Origin: Ruminococcaceae bacterium UBA6855
Lineage (GTDB): Bacteria; Bacillota; Clostridia; Oscillospirales; Acutalibacteraceae
Assembly: GCA_002451755.1 (NCBI GenBank)
Contig: DKDF01000059.1
Span: 1 to 19,831 of the forward strand
Reading direction: 5' to 3'
Length of the DNA stretch: 19,831 nt
Shown here: positions 7,030 through 14,188 of the stretch, one piece after another
How the letters are laid out: every line of letters starts with the position of its first letter
Position numbering within the stretch: the stretch's first letter is position 1
Program-made: the position numbers and the translations under genes
The notes under the pieces: generated by a model
Told to the model about the DNA's origin: nothing
Database searches by the model: none
What the model saw: the letters and a program-made list of their open reading frames with translations, nothing else

Positions 7030-7794
7030 TTACTGAGGATTCTTCTCGCCCTTGTAGGTGTCGCTTATCTTCTGTCTTGCGTCCCTGACCTCGTTTATGC
7101 TCGCGACAAGAGCCTTGTCCGCACTGCGCAGGACGCTGTCGGCGAAGTTGCTCGCAGCCTCGCGGATATCCGCAGACCACTTCTTCGCCCTCGCGAGAGT
7201 CTCATTCGACTCCGCGTTAGCCTTTTTGACTATATCGTCCGCCTGGCGGGTCGCGTTGGAGAGCATCTCCTCAGCTCTCGCTATTGCGGAGTTGACGCGC
7301 TCGGTTGCCTCGTTCTGCGAATTGACCTTGAGCTGAGACGCATATGCGCGTGCCTGAGCGGTTATCTCGTTCTCGTCGAGAAGCTTGTTTGCCGTCTGCT
7401 GCGCCTTTTCAACTATCGCCGCCGCGTCACTCTTTGCCTTTGCAACAGTCTCTTCGGCAAGTTTGTTCGCGCTGTCAACGGTTTTCTGAGCGTTGGCGTT
7501 GGCGGCCGAGATTATCTGCTCGCTCTTCGCCTCGGTCTTCTCCACAAGAGTCTGCGCCTTCTCCTGAGCGCGGGCAACGGATGCCGCCGCCTCGCTCTTT
7601 GCCTTATCGATTATCTCCTTGCGGTTGGCTGTTATCGACTTTGCCTGGTCGACCTCCTCGGGGATTATCTCGCGCAGCTGTGCAATGCACTCGCGTATCT
7701 CCTCGGCGTTGACCGCAGTCTTTTTTGAAAGCGTTATCTTTGTGCCGCTGTCGAGAATATTCTCTATCTGCTCCAGAAGGGAATCTATGTTCAT
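7030..7794 (-). CDS. Alanine-rich coiled-coil protein (DivIVA / V-ATPase-subunit-like)
   Basis: A 254-residue soluble protein. Residues 1-55 form a conserved-looking head (NIDSLLEQIENILDSGTKI, then AQLREIIPEEVDQAK). From about 50 to 240 it is an almost uninterrupted Ala/Lys/Glu coiled coil with repeating 'A.A..EA...I..A' heptads. Such proteins downstream of coaD in clostridia are usually annotated as ATPase or V-type ATPase subunit-like, on coiled-coil similarity only; DivIVA-like scaffolding is an alternative. No catalytic site is present. Its ATG overlaps the coaD stop by 4 nt, so it is translationally coupled to CoA biosynthesis. Its function is unknown. Confidence 0.7.
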   Translation of the reverse strand: MNIDSLLEQIENILDSGTKITLSKKTAVNAEEIRECIAQLREIIPEEVDQAKSITANRKEIIDKAKSEAAASVARAQEKAQTLVEKTEAKSEQIISAANANAQKTVDSANKLAEETVAKAKSDAAAIVEKAQQTANKLLDENEITAQARAYASQLKVNSQNEATERVNSAIARAEEMLSNATRQADDIVKKANAESNETLARAKKWSADIREAASNFADSVLRSADKALVASINEVRDARQKISDTYKGEKNPQ

Positions 7795-8288
7795 TTTGAA
7801 GCGCTCCTCTCTCTTATTCTTTTGACAATATCATCATGCACCTCGGGCGGGACAAAGTCCGAGATGTCCCCGCCGAACTCGCAAACCTGCTTGACGACGC
7901 TCGACGAGAGGTACATGTAATCCGAATTCGCCGTTATGAAAACAGTCTCGATATTCGGATTGAGTTTCTTGTTTGTCAGCGCCTGCTGGAATTCGTAGTC
8001 GAAGTCCGAGACGGCGCGCAGACCCTTGACTATCGCTACAGCCCCTTTTTCCTGGGCATAGGCGGCGAGAAGTCCGTCGTGCATATCGACAACAACATTG
8101 TCGAGATCCTTGACGCATCTGGTTATAAGCTCAACGCGCTCTATCGCGCTGAAATATGAATTGGGCTTATGATAGTTGTGCATGACAACGACTATGACCC
8201 TGTCAAACATGCTCGCGGTGCGCCTGATTATATCAAGATGACCCTTGGTGACGGGGTCGAAGCTGCCGGGGCATATGGCTATTTTCAT
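7791..8288 (-). CDS. coaD: Phosphopantetheine adenylyltransferase
   Basis: A 165-residue nucleotidyltransferase, normal length for CoaD. It catalyses 4'-phosphopantetheine + ATP to dephospho-CoA + PPi, the penultimate step of CoA synthesis, in the cytoplasm. Motifs: PGSFDPVTKGH (7-17) with the TxGH ATP site (T14, H17), K41 region, GLRAVSDFDYE (89-99) and YLSSSVVKQ (126-134), the C-terminal ISSS-like ATP motif. It overlaps rsmD upstream (8285-8288, ATGA) and the coiled-coil gene downstream (7791-7794, ATGA). The rsmD-coaD order is a common bacterial arrangement, which supports both calls. Confidence 0.95.
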   Translation of the reverse strand: MKIAICPGSFDPVTKGHLDIIRRTASMFDRVIVVVMHNYHKPNSYFSAIERVELITRCVKDLDNVVVDMHDGLLAAYAQEKGAVAIVKGLRAVSDFDYEFQQALTNKKLNPNIETVFITANSDYMYLSSSVVKQVCEFGGDISDFVPPEVHDDIVKRIRERSASK

Positions 8289-8833
8289 TCGTCTTCACCC
8301 TCCTTACGGTAAACGGTGATTTTTATCTTTCCGTAGCGGTAGCTGCGATAGAATTTAAGCTCGCCGAAGCTCTCGGGCAGCTCCGAATCGACGGGAGTTT
8401 CGCATATTGCGCAGCCGCCGGCGGTAACAACATCGGAGAGCAGCTTCATCGAATCGACCACGAGTGAGCTCGCATAGGGCGGATCGAGGAACACTATATC
8501 AAACCTGTCCTTCGTCAGCTTCAAGAACGAGAGCGCGTCGGTCTGAACGACCTTGGCGTTGTCGCCGAGCTTCGTGTGTTCGAGATTATATTTGACGGCG
8601 CTCAATGAGTCCTTCGACATATCGACAAATGTTGCCGACGCAGCGCCGCGGCTGAGAGCCTCGATGCCGAGCTGACCCGAGCCTGCGAACAGGTCGAGCA
8701 CGCGCCTGCCCTCTATCTCAAACTGTATTATGCTGAAAACGGCCTCTTTGACGCGGTCGGTAGTCGGGCGAACATCCTCGCCCTCGAGCGTTCTGAGAAC
8801 TCTGCCGCGTGCCGTGCCTGTTATAACTCTCAT
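8285..8833 (-). CDS. rsmD: 16S rRNA (guanine966-N2)-methyltransferase
   Basis: A 182-residue SAM-dependent methyltransferase that modifies G966 of 16S rRNA during 30S assembly. Signatures: MRVITGTARGR at the start, RPTTDRVKEAVF (22-33), SAM motif I VLDLFAGSGQLG (45-56) and the catalytic DPPY (117-120). The open frame extends eight codons further upstream to an ATG at 8857, but that codon has no ribosome binding site. The ATG at 8833 follows AAAGGA at about 9 nt and gives the family's normal N-terminus. It is the first gene of the operon with coaD, the coiled-coil gene and the C_GCAxxG_C_C gene. Confidence 0.93.
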   Translation of the reverse strand: MRVITGTARGRVLRTLEGEDVRPTTDRVKEAVFSIIQFEIEGRRVLDLFAGSGQLGIEALSRGAASATFVDMSKDSLSAVKYNLEHTKLGDNAKVVQTDALSFLKLTKDRFDIVFLDPPYASSLVVDSMKLLSDVVTAGGCAICETPVDSELPESFGELKFYRSYRYGKIKITVYRKEGEDE

Positions 8834-8898
8834 ATCATCAGTTCCTTTATACTGCATTTATCTTTTCAATCTGCGGTTTTGCCGCACTGTTATACATA

Positions 8899-8926
8899 TT
8901 ATTACATTTATACGCGCCCGTGTCAA
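8899..8926 (-). promoter_or_regulatory. Likely promoter of the rsmD operon
   Basis: TTGACA (8921-8926) overlaps the uvrC stop codon; a -10 candidate TAATAA lies at 8899-8904 (16-bp spacer), with TAATAT slightly further on as an alternative. A short hairpin TGCGG/CCGCA in the leader has no T-run and does not look like a terminator, so read-through from uvrC is also possible. Confidence 0.5.
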
Positions 8927-10767
8927 GATTCGGGATGCAGGGCATCGTATATAGTCTGCGCCATGGAGTCGGAGATACCCGAGACATTTTTGAGCTCGTC
9001 AACGCCGGCATTTTTTATGGCGGTCACGGTCTTGAAATGCCGCAGGAGCGCCTTTGCCCGCGACGGTCCGACGCCGGGGATATCCGTCAATGTACTCGAG
9101 AGCGCGGAAGCCTTGTGCTTTTGCCTGTGATAGGTCACGGCGAAGCGGTGAACTTCCTCCTGTATTTCCGCAACGAGAGTGAACGCGCGGCGTTTTGAAG
9201 TGAAAGCTATCTCGCCGCCGGATTTCGCTATCGCTCGCGTGCGGTGGCTGCCATCCTTGACCATGCCGAAAAGCGGAATATTTTCAAGCCCGTGCTTTTT
9301 GAGTATCGGCTCAACTGCCGAAACCTGTCCCTTGCCGCCGTCGAGCAGAATAAGATCGGGCAGGCGGCCGAAGCCCTCGCCGCTCTCTTTCTCTTCCTCG
9401 TATCTCGTGAATCTTCTGTCGAGCACCTCCGCCATGGAGGCATAATCGTCCTGACCGGTGAAGCCTTTTATCATGAATCGGCGGTAGCCGCGCCTGTAGG
9501 GCTCGCCGTTTCGGAAAACTATCATGCCTGCGACATTGTCGCTTCCGGCGGTGTGCGAGATATCATATGATTCGATAAATTCCGGCGCGGCGGGCAGCCC
9601 GAGAATACCCGCGAGCTCGTCGAGCGCGGCGGTCTTTCTGCCGGCGGTGCCTGTCAGCGGAGTCAGGTACTGCGCGGCGTTTGAGCGGCACATCTCGAAA
9701 AGCTTCTTCTGCTCGCCCGCGGTGCTGTGGGATATTATGACTTTTTTGCCCTTCTTTTCGCTCAGCCACCGTTCGAGCAGCTCGCTGTCGGCAACCTCGC
9801 CGTCGACCGACACGCGGCGCGGGACAAAATCTCTTATCATATAGAAGCTGCGGATAAGCTCGGCGAGCGTCTCCGCCGTATCCTCCGGCACATCGGTTAT
9901 GAAATTCTCGCTGTCATAGAGTCTGCCGTCCGCGAAGCGGAGCACGGAGAGGCACGCCTTGCCGGACGACGCCGCGCCCGTGACGAGGGCAAAGACATCC
10001 TGCTCCCTGACATCGGCGGACATAACCTTCTGCTTGCCGCCGAGGCGTTTTATCGCGGCTATCCTGTCGCGCAGACGCGCCGCTTTTTCAAATTCAAGGT
10101 TTTCCGCCGCGTCCTCCATGCGCTTCTGAAGATCCGCGAGCGCGGCGGTTCCGCCCTCTTTTATAAACGCGAGAGCGTCCTCGACTGCTTCGTTATATTG
10201 CGAAAACGGCACCTTGCCGCTGCACACGCCGCTGCACTGGTCGATAAAGAAATTGAGGCACGGGCGGCTCTTCCCGAAGTCGCGCGGGAATACTTTGTTG
10301 CACTGCGGCAGGCGGAATATTTTCTTTGCCTCGTCGACGGTATTGCGCGCGGCGAACGAGCTCATATAAGGGCCGATATACTTCGCGCCGTCGTCCTCGC
10401 GCTGGAGCACGGCATATATGTTGCGCCACTTGCCGGGCGTGACTTTTATATATGAATAGCCCTTGTCGTCTTTTAAAAGAATATTATACTTCGGGGAATG
10501 CTGCTTTATAAGACTGCATTCGAGCACGAGGGCTTCAAACTCGCTGTCTGTGAGAATGACATCGAAATCATCGACGTTTTCGACCATTTTGCGCACTTTT
10601 ACCGTGTGGTTATGCTCGGAGCCGAAATACTGGCTGACGCGGTTTTTGAGCGCCTTCGCCTTGCCGACATATATTATCTCCGAGCTGCTGTTTTTCATCA
10701 GATAGACGCCGGGGGTCAGCGGAAGCTGCATCGCCTTTTTGCGAAGCTCTTTGATTTTCGGGTTCAT
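8923..10767 (-). CDS. uvrC: UvrABC excinuclease subunit C
   Basis: A 614-residue UvrC of normal length, the dual-incision nuclease of nucleotide excision repair that acts after UvrB loads on damaged DNA. Domains in order: GIY-YIG nuclease (GVY 20-22, YVG 33-35, R43 region); a four-cysteine segment with QCNKVF..., RPCLNF and QCSGVCSG, matching the Cys cluster reported to bind 4Fe-4S in UvrC; a UVR/UvrB-binding helix pair (LQKRMEDAAENLEFEKAARL); the RNase-H-like domain (DISHTAGS, LLLDGGKGQ); and C-terminal helix-hairpin-helix motifs (IPGVGPSRAKALL). The frame opens 8 codons upstream, but the ATG at 10767 follows AGGTGAG and begins at the usual MNPKIKEL. It is monocistronic or leads into the rsmD operon. 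Confidence 0.95.
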   Translation of the reverse strand: MNPKIKELRKKAMQLPLTPGVYLMKNSSSEIIYVGKAKALKNRVSQYFGSEHNHTVKVRKMVENVDDFDVILTDSEFEALVLECSLIKQHSPKYNILLKDDKGYSYIKVTPGKWRNIYAVLQREDDGAKYIGPYMSSFAARNTVDEAKKIFRLPQCNKVFPRDFGKSRPCLNFFIDQCSGVCSGKVPFSQYNEAVEDALAFIKEGGTAALADLQKRMEDAAENLEFEKAARLRDRIAAIKRLGGKQKVMSADVREQDVFALVTGAASSGKACLSVLRFADGRLYDSENFITDVPEDTAETLAELIRSFYMIRDFVPRRVSVDGEVADSELLERWLSEKKGKKVIISHSTAGEQKKLFEMCRSNAAQYLTPLTGTAGRKTAALDELAGILGLPAAPEFIESYDISHTAGSDNVAGMIVFRNGEPYRRGYRRFMIKGFTGQDDYASMAEVLDRRFTRYEEEKESGEGFGRLPDLILLDGGKGQVSAVEPILKKHGLENIPLFGMVKDGSHRTRAIAKSGGEIAFTSKRRAFTLVAEIQEEVHRFAVTYHRQKHKASALSSTLTDIPGVGPSRAKALLRHFKTVTAIKNAGVDELKNVSGISDSMAQTIYDALHPES

Positions 10768-10936
10768 TCTCTCACCTGCCTTTTGATACACATTTTTGAC
10801 ACATATATTATACTATAAAAATGCGCCGACGAACAGGGGCGCAAAAAAATTATATTTTGAGTCATTTTTTTGCAACAATTCGTTGTTATTATCAGAATGC
10901 GGGGGATATATCTCCGCGGAAAGGAATATATAAAAG

Positions 10937-11302
10937 ATGAAAACGATCGGCAACATTGTCTGGTTTATCTTCGGCGGATTTCTTGCGGCGCTGATGTGGC
11001 TGATGAGCGGTCTCCTATGCTGCGTCACAATTGTGGGCATACCGCTCGGCAAGCAGTGCTTCAAATTCGCGCGTCTGTCTGCGGCTCCGTTCGGCAAGGA
11101 TATAAGATTTGGCGGCGGCGCGCCGAGCTTCATTGCAAATATTTTATGGATAATCCTGCTCGGCTGGGAGAACGCAGTCTACTGCGCCGCTATGGGCGTT
11201 GTCTGCTGCTGCACGATTATCGGAATCCCGCTCGGACTCCAGTATTTCAAATTCGCAAAGCTCGCGTTTATGCCTTTCGGCTCAGAGGTGGTTGACTGCT
11301 GA
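10937..11302 (+). CDS. YccF-family inner-membrane protein
   Basis: A 121-residue membrane protein with two copies of the YccF domain. Each copy has a hydrophobic helix pair followed by a near-identical signature: TIVGIPLGKQCFKFARLSAAPFG (about 31-53) and TIIGIPLGLQYFKFAKLAFMPFG (about 93-115). Both end in PFG plus a short tail (KDIRFGG and SEVVDC). The family function is unknown. The ATG is preceded by AAAGGA at a rather long distance of about 12 nt. The amidase gene starts 3 nt after its stop, so the two form an operon. A GAGGTGG sequence in the last codons probably serves as the ribosome binding site for the amidase. Confidence 0.82.
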   Translation: MKTIGNIVWFIFGGFLAALMWLMSGLLCCVTIVGIPLGKQCFKFARLSAAPFGKDIRFGGGAPSFIANILWIILLGWENAVYCAAMGVVCCCTIIGIPLGLQYFKFAKLAFMPFGSEVVDC

Positions 11303-11305
11303 CAT

Positions 11306-11947
11306 ATGAAAAAACGAACGGCAAAAAGAATTCTCATCATCTGCCTTGTCATTGCCGCCGCGGCGGCTCTGGCGGCGGGAATAGTTATGGACAGCATGCG
11401 TGTTGATGTCTGCCTCGACCCCGGTCACGGCGGAGACGACTCCGGCGCTCAATACGAGGGCAGGCTCGAAAAGGACGACAATCTCGAGCTCGCGCTGGCG
11501 GTCGAAAAAGAGCTGAAAGCGCGCGGAGTCAAGGTCTGCATGACGCGCGAGGACGACACTTTTATCTCCCTCGCCGGGCGGTGCAGAAAGGCGAATACCC
11601 GCCGGGCGAAGCTATTTGTCGCGCTCCATCGCAACAGCGCAGAGAACGCGCACGGCGTTGAGATATGGATTCATTCGGATTCGCCTCCCAAGGACACCGC
11701 GCTCGCGCAGAACATCTGCGACGCGCTCGCCACCGCTGGGATATCCGAAAACAGGGGCGTGAAATCCGGCTTCGCGCGCGAGGACGGAGAGAACTATTTC
11801 GTCAACAGCCGCACGAATATGCCGAGCTGCCTCGCCGAGATAGGCTTCATAACCGACGACGGCGACAACCACCTGTTTGACGACAACCTCGAATCCTACG
11901 CCGAGGCGATAGCGGACGGAATAGCAAAGACGCTGAATGAGATATAG
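11306..11947 (+). CDS. N-acetylmuramoyl-L-alanine amidase (Amidase_3), membrane-anchored
   Basis: A 213-residue cell-wall hydrolase that cleaves the amide bond between MurNAc and the stem peptide. A basic N-terminus and hydrophobic segment (about 8-28) give a signal anchor. The Amidase_3 domain then fills the rest: LDPGHGGDDSG (37-47, zinc ligand H41), E55 in RLEKDDNLELA, H108 in VALHRNSA, and catalytic E178 in CLAEIGFITD. There is no SH3, LysM or other wall-binding domain, so targeting must come from the membrane anchor. It follows the yccF-like gene by 3 nt. Cys residues at 36, 78, 93, 138 and 175 are more than usual for an extracytoplasmic amidase. A terminator follows about 40 nt after the stop. 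Confidence 0.9.
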   Translation: MKKRTAKRILIICLVIAAAAALAAGIVMDSMRVDVCLDPGHGGDDSGAQYEGRLEKDDNLELALAVEKELKARGVKVCMTREDDTFISLAGRCRKANTRRAKLFVALHRNSAENAHGVEIWIHSDSPPKDTALAQNICDALATAGISENRGVKSGFAREDGENYFVNSRTNMPSCLAEIGFITDDGDNHLFDDNLESYAEAIADGIAKTLNEI

Positions 11948-11989
11948 AAATCAGCAATCCGAAAAAACAAGTGTTCATAAAAAGTTTCG

Positions 11990-12021
11990 GTCCCGACAGT
12001 AATATCTGCCGGGACTTTTCT
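11990..12021 (+). terminator. Terminator after the amidase gene
   Basis: Stem GTCCCGACAG (11990-11999) / CTGCCGGGAC (12006-12015) with one mismatch and a 6-nt loop, followed by TTTTCTT. Confidence 0.8.
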
Positions 12022-12061
12022 TGCATATATTTAAATCGCGTGGTATGATTGGATGGATTTA

Positions 12062-12621
12062 TAAATTGGGATTTGCCTGTGGAAATGCGGACGATAAACG
12101 GATATCGTAATATTATAAATCTGCACAATCTTGTAGGGGCGGATATCATCCGCCCGCTAAATCTACACAAGTTTATCGGCGTGCAACTTGTAGGGTGCGG
12201 CGACTCGACGCACCGTTGCCGCGAAGCGGTACGATATGAATTTGTAGGGTTTGATCCTACCTTAGCGTCCCACAATAATCGAATATTTTACACTACCCGC
12301 GTTTCGGCATTTTCTTTTTATTTGAAAAAGAAACGCCTGCAAAGAAAAGGCAGACTCGGGGTTTCACCCCGAGACCCCGTCAACGCCACACCGCAGTACA
12401 TAGCTCGCGGCTCTCAATCGGCAGCTCGGCACATTCGCACGCAAACGCGCCGGAGCTTGAACGAGTGCGTGCTCGTGCGTCTTGCTTCGCAAGCCGTTCC
12501 CTCGCCCTCCTCAGTTAGCTATTACTACTGCGGTGCGGCTATTGTAAGTCTGATTATAAAAACCAGCTGGTCACTTACTTTTACTTTGCTATGGCTTGAG
12601 TGATATACAAATCCCAATTTA
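12062..12621 (-). repeat. MITE-like intergenic repeat element, long inverted copy
   Basis: This 560-bp element fills most of the 780-bp gene-free gap between the amidase and MATE genes. Its ends are perfect 14-bp inverted repeats: TAAATTGGGATTTG (12062-12075) and CAAATCCCAATTTA (12608-12621). Read on the minus strand it carries the same two blocks, in the same order, as the element at 6194-6476: block x (12621-12571) and block y (12233-12136, containing a GGGCGGAT/ATCCGCCC palindrome). Here they are separated by 337 nt instead of 11. An open frame of 184 codons crosses it on the plus strand but runs straight through the repeat blocks and palindromes, has no recognisable domain and is not called as a gene. 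Mobility is inferred from the inverted ends. Confidence 0.65.
12234..12570 (-). repeat. Extra internal segment of the long repeat element
   Basis: This stretch separates blocks x and y and is absent from the short copy. It contains a GTAGG/CCTAC hairpin (near 12244-12260), an A/T-rich dyad around 12312-12336 (TTTCTTTTT/AAAAAGAAA), and a CTCGGGGTTTCACCCCGAG hairpin near 12357-12375. The style resembles small palindromic repeats of gut clostridia, suggesting a nested or mosaic insertion. No gene is supported. Confidence 0.45.
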
Positions 12622-12659
12622 CCACCGATAAACGGCTCACTTCTATACATCCGCAATAA

Positions 12660-12692
12660 CATAAAACCGACCTATAAATCATAGGTCGGTTT
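12660..12692 (-). terminator. Terminator of the MATE gene
   Basis: Perfect 12-bp stem AAACCGACCTAT (12664-12675) / ATAGGTCGGTTT (12681-12692) with a 5-nt loop, followed on the minus strand by TTTTATG. It may act in both directions. Confidence 0.85.
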
Positions 12693-12729
12693 AACTGTTT
12701 TATTAACTTCTCTGAATATAGGGCTGATT

Positions 12730-14076
12730 TTATCTTGTCAATACTCTGACCCACTTGAAGCGGTTGACTTTGACTATCGCCACGAAGCATTTGAGTATCT
12801 GATCCGCCTTTAGCAGAGCGAAGGTGACCGCGGGCGGGAACTTGAAATAAAACGCCGAGAGCGCGGAGAGCGGGAGCACGATGCACCACATGAAAACAAT
12901 ATCGTTGAAGAATACGAAATTCGTATCTCCGCCGCCCGAGACTATACCCGTGAGGCACGGCATTTCATACGCTGTGCCTATCGCCGTGACGCAGAGGATG
13001 AGCACAAATATATTTGCGAGCTCTGCCGTTTCAGCCGAGGCGTTATAGACCGAGATTATCGGCTTTCGGACTAAAAACAGCACAAGCGAGGTCAGCATGC
13101 CGATAATCAGGAACATCAGCTGCATTGTCTTGGCGCCGCTTTTGACCTTTTTCATGTCACCCTCGCCGACCGCCATGCCTGTCATGACGCGCGCCGCGTC
13201 ACCTGTTGCATAGGCAACGACCGATGTGCACTGGAACAGCGTCTGCGCTATGCTCGACGCCGCGATGCCGGAGGCTCCGAGCCTGCCGAGTATCGCCGCC
13301 TGAACGGACATCGCAACGCCCCAGGAAATATTCGAGAGCAGGAGCGGCACGCCCGATTTCATGAAGTCGGCTATGTAATTGCGCTCGAGCGCGAAGACAT
13401 CTTTTATTCTGAGTTTGAGCTTCTTGTCGATGAATCTGCAATATATTATGCTCGCGATAAACTCGACCGCCCTCGAGGTCAGCGTCGCATATGCTGCACC
13501 CTTCACTCCGAGCTCGGGCGCGCCGAAGTGACCGTAGATGAGCGTATAGTTGAGGCAGATGTTTATAAGCAGGGTCGAGAGCGAGATATAGAAGCCTATT
13601 CTTACCGTCTCGACGCTGCGCATGACTCCGAGCAGCGAGTTTGAAATCGAGAACATAAGATAGGAGAATACCATTATTTTCAGGTATTCCACGCCCGCCG
13701 GGATGATGCTCTGCTCGTTCGTCAGCAGTCCCATGACACCATAGGGCACGAACCAGACTATCGCGGACATAATTGCGCTGAGCAATAAGCTTATCCAGAA
13801 GCCGACCGCGAACACGCGCTTTATCGGCTCGGTTTGGCGCTTGCCCCAGTACTGCGAGATAATAACGCCCATTCCGGATGCGGTGCCCGTGACGACCATC
13901 TGCAGAAGAAACTGCACCTGATTCGCTATCGCAACGCCGCTGAGCGCCGTCTCGCTGTAAGCTCCGAGCATGATATTATCCGCGAGATTGACACCGTAGA
14001 CGATAAGGTTCTGGAGCGCTATCGTCATGGTCATCGTGAAGAAGTCGCGGTAAAATTTCTTGTCGCGTACCAACAT
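12730..14076 (-). CDS. MATE-family multidrug/organic cation exporter
   Basis: A 448-residue protein with about 12 transmembrane helices in two similar halves, the usual size for MATE. Family features: NLIVYGVNLADNIMLGAYSETALSGVAIANQVQFLL near the start (the conserved helix 1-2 region), QYWGKRQTEPI, and in the second half NISWGVAMSVQAAILGRLGASGIAASSIA. It would export organic cations or drugs using a Na+ or H+ gradient; the substrate cannot be read. The open frame extends to 14139, but the ATG at 14076 is placed 7 nt after GGGGG, whereas the ATG at 14082 is too close to that site. A strong promoter (14108-14136) lies just upstream, back to back with that of mltG. Confidence 0.87.
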   Translation of the reverse strand: MLVRDKKFYRDFFTMTMTIALQNLIVYGVNLADNIMLGAYSETALSGVAIANQVQFLLQMVVTGTASGMGVIISQYWGKRQTEPIKRVFAVGFWISLLLSAIMSAIVWFVPYGVMGLLTNEQSIIPAGVEYLKIMVFSYLMFSISNSLLGVMRSVETVRIGFYISLSTLLINICLNYTLIYGHFGAPELGVKGAAYATLTSRAVEFIASIIYCRFIDKKLKLRIKDVFALERNYIADFMKSGVPLLLSNISWGVAMSVQAAILGRLGASGIAASSIAQTLFQCTSVVAYATGDAARVMTGMAVGEGDMKKVKSGAKTMQLMFLIIGMLTSLVLFLVRKPIISVYNASAETAELANIFVLILCVTAIGTAYEMPCLTGIVSGGGDTNFVFFNDIVFMWCIVLPLSALSAFYFKFPPAVTFALLKADQILKCFVAIVKVNRFKWVRVLTR

Positions 14077-14107
14077 TTTCATTCCCCCAAAAGACACATA
14101 CCGCCGT

Positions 14108-14136
14108 ATTATAACACTTACCGCGCGGTTTGACAA
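14108..14136 (-). promoter_or_regulatory. Promoter of the MATE gene
   Basis: On the minus strand TTGTCA (14131-14136), 17-bp spacer, TATAAT (14108-14113). Its -35 overlaps that of the divergent mltG promoter by five bases. Confidence 0.85.
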
Positions 14137-14158
14137 CACCCGACGGATATACTATAAT
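14130..14158 (+). promoter_or_regulatory. Promoter of the mltG-like gene
   Basis: TTGACA (14130-14135), 17-bp spacer, TATAAT (14153-14158): full consensus at both hexamers. The predicted leader to the ATG at 14189 is about 25 nt and contains TAGGAG. Confidence 0.88.
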
Positions 14159-14188
14159 CTTGTCGAAACCTGTATAGGAGATGTTGAA

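Noticed and set aside
10822..10842. Terminator-like hairpin (TGCGCC/GGCGCA then TTTTTAT on the minus strand) upstream of uvrC
   Set aside because: No gene precedes it on that strand; the stem is only 6 bp and sits where the uvrC -35 would be, so no role can be assigned.
12049..12603. 184-codon plus-strand open frame in the long intergenic gap
   Set aside because: It runs through repeat blocks and palindromes, has no ribosome binding site and no domain-like sequence.
12062..12621. CRISPR array in the palindrome-rich gap
   Set aside because: The repeats are dispersed palindromes and inverted blocks; there are no regular direct repeats with unique spacers and no cas genes.
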